Source: Rhizobium sp. CF080 (GTDB taxonomy: Bacteria; Pseudomonadota; Alphaproteobacteria; Rhizobiales; Rhizobiaceae). From it: 64,000 nucleotides of DNA. The notes below the pieces were generated by a model. The model ran no database searches and was not told the DNA's origin. It was given only the letters and a program-made list of their open reading frames with translations. A program made the translations under genes and the position numbers. Positions 58,913 through 64,000 of the stretch are shown piece after piece. How positions within the stretch are numbered: position 1 is the stretch's first letter; each line of letters begins with the position of its first letter. The stretch covers positions 1-64,000 of the forward strand of contig NZ_AKKC02000005.1 of assembly GCF_000282095.2 (NCBI RefSeq), in the 5' to 3' direction.

Positions 58913-59167
58913 GATGTCTCTATCCAGGCGCAGGTTCTACAGCTCCTGGGGAAGACCCAGAAAGAGTTGAACGTCGCCATCGTCTTTATCACCCACGACC
59001 TGCGGATTGCCAGCCAGATCTGCGACGATGTTGTGGTGATGCACCGTGGGAGGGTGGTGGAATACGGCCCGCCCTCTCAGATATTTCGCGCTCCGACCCA
59101 TGATTACACGCGCCAGCTGATATCGGCCATTCCCGGCAGGGAATGGCCGATGATTCCCTCAACTTAA
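58913..59167 (+). pseudogene. C-terminal fragment of an ABC transporter ATPase
   Basis: DVSIQAQVLQLLGKTQKELN, VAIVFITHDLRIASQICDDV, VVMHRGRVVEYGPPSQIFRA, PTHDYTRQLISAIPG is the D-loop to C-terminus of an oligopeptide/dipeptide-type ATPase (DppF/OppF), with the H-loop His in ITHDL. Walker A, Q-loop, signature and Walker B are absent: the fragment begins exactly at the D-loop. The last 9 bases overlap a convergent gene. Confidence 0.75.
59123..59150. terminator. Perfect 12-bp hairpin between convergent genes
   Basis: TCGGCCATTCCC (59123-59134), loop GGCA, GGGAATGGCCGA (59139-59150). Inside the end of the ABC fragment and just beyond the stop codon of the convergent gene; it may act as a bidirectional terminator, though T runs are weak. 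Confidence 0.5.
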
Positions 59168-59380
59168 CCGCGCGCTCTTCAGTGCCGACTCGAACTTCAC
59201 TCGTGCTTCGTCCGGGCTAACCCGGCCGTCGAGTGCGGCAAGGATCGCGTCGTAGGCGCCCGCGAACTCGGCATCTTTCGTATGCGGCCATTTCGAACGG
59301 GCAAACTGGTGCGCCTGGAATGGGCTGAAGATCAATTCGTCGCCAACCCGTACAGGCCGATCCCACATTCTGTTCTGCAT
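59159..59380 (-). CDS. DUF982-like small protein
   Basis: 73 residues: NRMWDRPVRVGDELIFSPFQ, AHQFARSKWPHTKDAEFAGA, YDAILAALDGRVSPDEARVK, FESALKSARL. DUF982 pattern in divergent form, closest by eye to 3429-3644. AGAAAGAGACATGC context before the ATG. Function unknown. Confidence 0.68.
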   Translation of the reverse strand: MQNRMWDRPVRVGDELIFSPFQAHQFARSKWPHTKDAEFAGAYDAILAALDGRVSPDEARVKFESALKSARLS

Positions 59381-59613
59381 GTCTCTTTCTCCTCATTGAT
59401 CTTCAAGGTAGAGCGGAACGCGATCCCGACCAGAGGAGACATATGTTCGAACTGTCCGAACATGCCGCGTGTGCGGTCACCGGTCTTGAAACTATGAACG
59501 GCGTCACCAGATCTGTTCGACCCGCTGGTCCGGGGCACTCTGGCGATAGCTTCGGCACTATCGCGATGTCGGACCGTTCTCGACATCACTGCCAATCCCA
59601 AGGAGGGGCCTGA

Positions 59614-59931
59614 ATGCTATCCGATATTGCTGCCTGGTTGTTTGCGATCTTCGTAATCAATCCGCTACACGCCGAATTACGCGAACGGGTCGACCTGGCG
59701 AACCTTCCTGTTCAGGCTCTGCAACAATCACGGCAATGCGTCGCGGCACATGGCCCGCAGCTGCTTGAGCAGGCCGGCAATAACCCTGGTTGGGCGACTG
59801 GCACCGCCATCGGCATCGCGGTAGGTTGGAGTTCGCCAGTGCATTTGTTCGATGCCCGGGATCCGAATTGCTCGGTGCTCATCCAACTGTTCAATGCAGA
59901 AAACAGACGCGAGGCCGAAGGGCGTTCATGA
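59614..59931 (+). CDS. Hypothetical exported or membrane protein
   Basis: 105 residues. A hydrophobic N-terminus (SDIAAWLFAIFVINPLHAEL) could be an uncleaved signal or anchor; the rest contains LANLPVQALQQSRQCVAAHG and QAGNNPGWATGTAIGIAVGW. AAGGAGG stands 7-13 bases before the ATG. Its stop overlaps the next start (ATGA), so it is coupled to the exoD-like gene. Unrecognised. Confidence 0.6.
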   Translation: MLSDIAAWLFAIFVINPLHAELRERVDLANLPVQALQQSRQCVAAHGPQLLEQAGNNPGWATGTAIGIAVGWSSPVHLFDARDPNCSVLIQLFNAENRREAEGRS

Positions 59932-60350
59932 CCGGCTCCTTCACATCCGACGGTTATCCGGGCGGCGTGGCCTCCACTGTGCTTGCCGATCTTACTCGAC
60001 GGGGGGAAGATCGTAATAGGATGACGATCACAGAGGCGCTGCACGAGATTGGCCGCTCAGGGTTTGGCTTCGTCATGCTGGTTCTCGCGCTGCCTGCCCT
60101 TACCCCTATCCCGGGGCCTCGGCCTTGTGTTCGCTTTGGCACTGGCGATCGTCGCCTTGTAGTTCTCCTTCGGGGCAAGAAACCTTTGGCTTCCATCTGT
60201 CATCCAAAACCGCAGGATTCCAAACAGGCGTTCGCCGGCAAGCGCTATGCCGATCCGATCGTCGGGCGATTGAACGGCTGGTTCGGCCGGGTCGTATGAA
60301 AGCCCTTGCCGGGGATCGGCTGGCCTATCAACGTGGACCTATATCTTGCT
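59928..60350 (+). pseudogene. exoD: Frameshifted exoD-like gene
   Basis: The first frame gives STVLADLTRRGEDRNRMTIT, EALHEIGRSGFGFVMLVLAL, PALTPIPGP, the ExoD start. After a shift near 60118 another frame gives LGLVFALALAIVAL, a stop, then FSFGARNLWLPSVI. At least one frameshift and one nonsense codon. ExoD is an inner-membrane protein tied to exopolysaccharide and alkaline tolerance in Sinorhizobium; this copy is dead. Confidence 0.65.
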
Positions 60351-60387
60351 CGTTGACGCGGAACTCTGCTGATCCCATCTAGGCGTC

Positions 60388-61017
60388 ATGCCGAAACACC
60401 AAAAGAACCATGTCGAACTGGTCAAGACCTGGGTGCTACCGCCAGCAGCCACTCTAGGATCTTCGATCCGCGCGAAGGGAATTCTCCTTGAACTACGTGC
60501 GCGACTCCCGGTCGCTGCGAAGAAGTCGCTCGATATCGAGCAAGGAGAACTCACGCTGTCGATGCCTGCAAGTGCCAAGGCAGAATTCCATGCTGCGGCA
60601 TCCGTTGTCGCTAGTGCGCTGGAAGACATCGAAAGCCTGCCTGTAATCCCGCGCGAGATACAGGATATCCTCACGATCAAGGCGAGCGAACGGCACCGTT
60701 GGCTTGCAGACGGTCGTTTGCCAAGTGCGGGGACGCGTACCGTGAGGCTGAACGGGCGCGCCAGGAGGATCACTTTCCATGTCTTCGATCCCAGGTTCGT
60801 CGAGGACCTTCTTGACCGGGGGGTCGTCGACGAATGGCGAGAAGCGGACGCGCTTGCTGCTGCCGAAAATCGTCGGAGGGCAGCATACAAGGCGAAGCTG
60901 ACGCGATCCCTGAAAAAGGCTGGCAAGGCATCGAAGACAACCCAACAGCGTCCGGACGACCCCGCCACGAAGCTGCGCGGCTGGGAGGAATTCGACGTCG
61001 ACGGCCTTCTTCGGTGA
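60388..61017 (+). CDS. Hypothetical protein
   Basis: 209 residues. VELVKTWVLPPAATLGSSIR, AKGILLELRARLPVAAKKSL, then PVIPREIQDILTIKASERHR, WLADGRLPSAGTRTVRLNGR and FHVFDPRFVEDLLDRGVVDE. C-terminal about 60 residues are Ala/Lys-rich and coiled. The ILTIKASERHRWLxDGRLPSAG core, ending in a strand-helix, is coherent and looks like a DNA-binding wHTH-like fold, but I do not recognise the family. It probably belongs with the truncated ATP-grasp downstream. Confidence 0.65.
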   Translation: MPKHQKNHVELVKTWVLPPAATLGSSIRAKGILLELRARLPVAAKKSLDIEQGELTLSMPASAKAEFHAAASVVASALEDIESLPVIPREIQDILTIKASERHRWLADGRLPSAGTRTVRLNGRARRITFHVFDPRFVEDLLDRGVVDEWREADALAAAENRRRAAYKAKLTRSLKKAGKASKTTQQRPDDPATKLRGWEEFDVDGLLR

Positions 61018-61212
61018 ACCGTTCATATTTCGCTTTTCTGAGCCGATGGAGCATAAGCCTGTTTGGTATTCTGGCTACTGAATTCCTCGCCCTAACCTTC
61101 GTATCAAGTGCAAGTCCCGGATAGAGATGATCGAAGATCCTGGCTGTGACGTCCAGCCCTCGACGCAGCATAGGCGGGAATCGGGAGCGGCAGGTAGAGC
61201 CTACGCGCTCAA

Positions 61213-61776
61213 TTGGCACACGCAGCGGCCGAGGCACCGCGCAAGAGGACAAGCACCGACAGACCATCCTTTCCCGACCCGGGCCCGGTCGATGACAAGG
61301 AGGCCAACCTCAACCAGATATTCGAGGCGGTCAGTGGCGAGGGTTATCTTATCGCCCAGGGCTACCTTCCCGATGCAACTGCTGGCGACATCCGGTTGTT
61401 CCTGATGAACGGAAGACCGCTCCAGCGGGACGGCGCTTATGCTGCGTTTCGGCGCGTGCCGGCGAAAGGCGAAGTCCGCTCGAACATGAGCGCCGCGGGA
61501 AGCGCGGCGGCCGTGGAAGTCACACCCCAAATCCTGGCTGTTCCCGAGATGGTTCGGCCAAAGCTGGTGGAAGATGGGATGTTTCTGGTCGGCCTTGACA
61601 TCGTCGGAGACAAGATCCTGGAGATCAATGTCTTCACACCAGGGGGGTTGCCAGACATTGCCCAACTACATGGCGTGGATCTCGCTCCCGATGTCATCAG
61701 CGCGCTTGAACAGAAGGTGGAGATGAAAAGGAACTACGCCGGGAAGCTGTCCAATCGAACACTCGCGACCCTGTGA
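61213..61776 (+). pseudogene. C-terminal half of an ATP-grasp (GshB-like) ligase
   Basis: DKEANLNQIFEAVSGEGYLI, AQGYLPDATAGDIRLFLMNG, AAFRRVPAKGEVRSNMSAAG, KLVEDGMFLVGLDIVGDKIL, EINVFTPGGLPDIAQLHGVD is the C-terminal half of a glutathione-synthetase-type ATP-grasp enzyme, with the Mg-ligand pattern DxVGxxxLEINVFxPGG. The N-terminal substrate domain and most of the ATP-binding lid are missing; the first about 28 codons are unrelated sequence, and no start fits the family. Confidence 0.75.
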
Positions 61777-62422
61777 CGGCGATGTGGGTATGGTGAATTT
61801 CAGTCGGTTGTCGTTCGCGGCACTCCCAGGCCCTGGGCGGTATCCAAATACCTACACGCCAGTTTGATGGCACGCAATATCGCAGTATTTATCCAAAGTC
61901 AGCGGATGCACTGAGGCGCTCCGCACCGGACCGCTTGAAGCATCCCGACAGACGATCCGCTCTTGCTCATCCAAATCTCAGTTCCGCTTCAGATCGAGCT
62001 TGGTTGTTACCTATTGATTTACCTGATCCCAGGTAGTTCGGCGCCGCAACTTCTTGCCCGGGCAGAATTTAAGTGGCGCGCCAACTAGTCTGTGACCGCC
62101 GCTCCCTGGCGCATTCGGTGTTTCCATAGTCGGTCACCGCTGATCGCCTTTGGGACCTTGCCATAGGCCCGCCAAAAGCAAAAAAGGCTTTGGCGCCGGT
62201 GAAGACTGCGGGGCCAGAGGTCCCCCATCGATTGGGCGGAATCGACCAAATCAGGGATAGCTCTGGGCACACCATCGATCGCCTGCCATAACCGGGGACG
62301 CGCGCCTTGCTTGATCGCCAATGGTGGCCTGCTCGCGGGCGCCTTCCTGCAGGAGAAGAATGATCCCGGTTACGTCGACGATCAGCAGCAGTATCAGTAA
62401 GAATCCACGTCTGCGAACTGAT
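61777..62422. other. No confident gene
   Basis: A plus-strand end LAGAFLQEKNDPGYVDDQQQ (stop at 62400) looks like the C-terminus of a lost gene. Other frames are incoherent. Confidence 0.4.
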
Positions 62423-62641
62423 TCAGCAGAGGCTGAGTTGCGAGAACACAGGGACCCACGCAGGCACTAAATTCTTGAGGCTTTTGGATAGAAACACCAA
62501 CGTCTGGGTCGGAGAGATGTTAAAATAATTGCGTCCCCGCCCGCTCCGATAGATGAGACGGAGTTCGCGGGTGACGGGGTCATAAATCGCGCATGCTATG
62601 CGTTTTCCAAAAAAGTAAAAATGCTGTTTGCCGCTTTCCAT
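62423..62641 (-). CDS. Small hypothetical protein
   Basis: 72 residues: KQHFYFFGKRIACAIYDPVT, RELRLIYRSGRGRNYFNISP, TQTLVFLSKSLKNLV. Beta-rich, with a IxYDPxTxxLxLxYxxGxxYxF plan reminiscent of the KTSC domain but without its KTSC end. Function unknown. Confidence 0.45.
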   Translation of the reverse strand: MESGKQHFYFFGKRIACAIYDPVTRELRLIYRSGRGRNYFNISPTQTLVFLSKSLKNLVPAWVPVFSQLSLC

Positions 62642-63298
62642 TGCCCGACACCTCCCACCCTAGCTAACGCCTATGTTAGAATACGGCAATCGGAACGGGT
62701 TGTCCTGGTTAGTTGTTAAGGTTAGGGGGCGGCGCCGACATTCTGAAAAACCGGAAGGCTGGCAGCTTACCTTGCTCGCCAACTCCTCATTCCCTTTGAG
62801 CACGAAATCGCCCGGTTGATCGCCGATACGCACGGCCGGGTGGCTTTCGCTCTCATATCCCACCTTTGCGTCGGCAAGTTCCGCGACCGGCTTTTGTCTT
62901 ACCATGCAACGACCGACCGGCTTGCTCCGGGTCTCACACCGGTAATGGTCGCAGCCGTCTCCAAGCTCAAGCGCAACCAGGACCTGATAAGGGTTGCAAG
63001 CAAGGTACGGGTCACCACCGGAGCGATGATCATAGCAGAACAAACAATAGCACCCGCAAAGGCAAGACGAAGCCTGATGCCACGACCCAAGTAGATGCCG
63101 AGGCACCCTGACGCCGGATGTCTCAGACGAGACGGCGGATGGGCATGAGCGACGAAAGGCTGGGGACGGTTCCATCTCCTCGCCAACAAGCTCGGCGAGC
63201 TTATAGATCGAGGTTGGCAGGTCGTCGACGATATTCACGATCCGTCGTCCATCGCACCCTCTCAGCCACGATCCCGCAGATCCTCGTGTTCGCGGTTG
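62642..63298. other. No confident gene
   Basis: Minus-strand frames include a membrane-like stretch (RLRLAFAGAIVCSAMIIAPV, near 63000-63070) and a start-like MNIVDDLPTSIYKLAELVGE (63238), in different frames. Possibly a small membrane-protein gene broken by a frameshift near 63170. Confidence 0.35.
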
Positions 63299-64000
63299 TC
63301 ACGGCCAAGCATGAAGGGCGTTTTTCCTTGACGCATCGACTTGACTGGCGCGGCGCAGATCGAGGCGGTAGCGCGCGGGCGATTGCCCCTGCAGCGATTT
63401 GAAAAACCGGCTGAACTGAGGCGCGCCGGCAAAGCCCAGGACACCGGCGATCTGCCCCAGAGACAGGGAGGAGCTGGCGAGATAAATGCGCGCTTCCATC
63501 AGTTGCCGTTCGCGGATGAGCCGCGCGGGCGGCCGGCCATAGGCGCGCAGGCAAATGTCGTTCAGCCGATCGCGCGAAATGCCGAGTTCCCCGGCATAGC
63601 GGGCCAACGTCCAGTGCTTGCGGAAATGGCTCTCGACCAGCGCGGTGAACTGCCCGGAAAGCGCCTTGGGAGCGCCGGGCTGCGCGCCCTCGTCACGACC
63701 GGCCGGCAGATTGCGGTGAAGATGGACGAGCAGTATGTGCAGCAGCGATTCCACCACGGCCGTCGACATCGGGCCGGGGCGCAGCGTTTCGGCCAATATG
63801 CCGGTAAAGCAGGCGGCGACCGCTTCGCTGGCACTGTTGCCCACGCCCAGCCGCATGAACGAGGACCTCTCCACCATGAAGCGCAGCTGTGACGCTTCCG
63901 CCCGGCGCTGCAGGACCCGATCCAACGTGGAGGCACCCAGCAGCAGATGGGTGCCCTGCGCGCCGGCACCCAGTTCCAGCCGCATGCCGTCCCGCCACGG
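63299..64000 (-). CDS. AraC-family transcriptional regulator, 5' end beyond window
   Basis: At least 228 residues and open to the window edge. The C-terminal AraC HTH pair is complete: HWTLARYAGELGISRDRLND (first HTH) and SSLSLGQIAGVLGFAGAPQF, SRFFKSLQGQSPARYR (second HTH with the GFAxxxxFSRxFKxxxGxxPxxYR signature). The N-terminal part (LELGAGAQGTHLLLGASTLD, then a dimerisation helix) is the end of a cupin-like sensing domain. High-GC codon use resembles chromosomal genes more than the island. The target is unknown. Confidence 0.9.
   Translation of the reverse strand, partial: PWRDGMRLELGAGAQGTHLLLGASTLDRVLQRRAEASQLRFMVERSSFMRLGVGNSASEAVAACFTGILAETLRPGPMSTAVVESLLHILLVHLHRNLPAGRDEGAQPGAPKALSGQFTALVESHFRKHWTLARYAGELGISRDRLNDICLRAYGRPPARLIRERQLMEARIYLASSSLSLGQIAGVLGFAGAPQFSRFFKSLQGQSPARYRLDLRRASQVDASRKNALHAWP

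Noticed and set aside
62060..62330. Recombinase or transposase fragment on the minus strand
   Set aside because: Short overlapping frames (for example ISGDRLWKHRMRQGAAVTD) have no catalytic motif and cannot be assigned.
1..64000. CRISPR arrays, tRNA and rRNA genes
   Set aside because: I saw no regularly spaced direct repeats, no tRNA-like TPsiC/anticodon arrangement and no rRNA sequence.

Overview
The window reads as an accessory replicon or genomic island of an alphaproteobacterium of the order Rhizobiales (Rhizobium / Sinorhizobium / Agrobacterium type). The evidence is the mix of lineage-typical families (many DUF982 proteins, BA14K repeats, DUF6894, DUF7662, multiple ku genes, a ligase-only LigD, an imuA-imuB-dnaE2 cassette), a direct-repeat GTTC-N7-GTTC SOS box, and repeated GGAAC-N16-CGTT promoters of the EcfG (PhyR/NepR) general stress type. 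I see no rRNA, tRNA, CRISPR array, replication origin or core metabolic operon.

Layout. 0-3.1 kb: a YciF-like ferritin-fold protein, divergent from a two-gene ku operon. 3.1-6.3 kb: small and decayed rhizobial genes. 6.3-13.4 kb, minus strand: a tight operon imuA-imuB-dnaE2-orf101-SRAP(Ser2)-SRAP(Cys2) behind a perfect SOS box. 13.7-16.7 kb: a hipBA toxin-antitoxin pair with two palindromic operators, then an ArdC-type antirestriction gene. 17-34 kb: small, mostly exported or stress-type genes separated by decayed ones, several with perfect or near-perfect EcfG promoters, plus a receiver protein, a cysteine hydrolase and a cold-shock protein. 33.6-40.8 kb: hybrid histidine kinase, Hsp20, LigD ligase with a degenerate third ku, AlkB-like dioxygenase and a second bS21. 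41.06-46.94 kb: two direct, apparently identical 1153-bp IS630-family copies flank a more A/T-rich 3.6-kb segment with a secreted paralogue pair, a Sel1/TPR-like exported protein, a Rap1a/Tai-like protein and a zinc-ribbon protein. 47-64 kb: AI-2E-type permease, transglutaminase-like protease, HU, and many gene fragments (DUF736, HNH, SDR, DUF21, ligD, ABC ATPase, exoD, ATP-grasp), ending in an AraC regulator cut by the window edge.

Together the intact genes form a DNA-damage and stress-survival module: end joining (Ku, LigD), mutagenic lesion bypass (ImuA/ImuB/DnaE2), abasic-site capping (SRAP), alkylation repair (AlkB), protein protection (Hsp20), cold shock, and likely stationary-phase control through EcfG. 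About a third of the loci are frameshifted or truncated, so this is either a decaying accessory replicon or, less likely given the intact large genes, a sequence with indel errors. All family assignments are from reading the translations; no database search was run.
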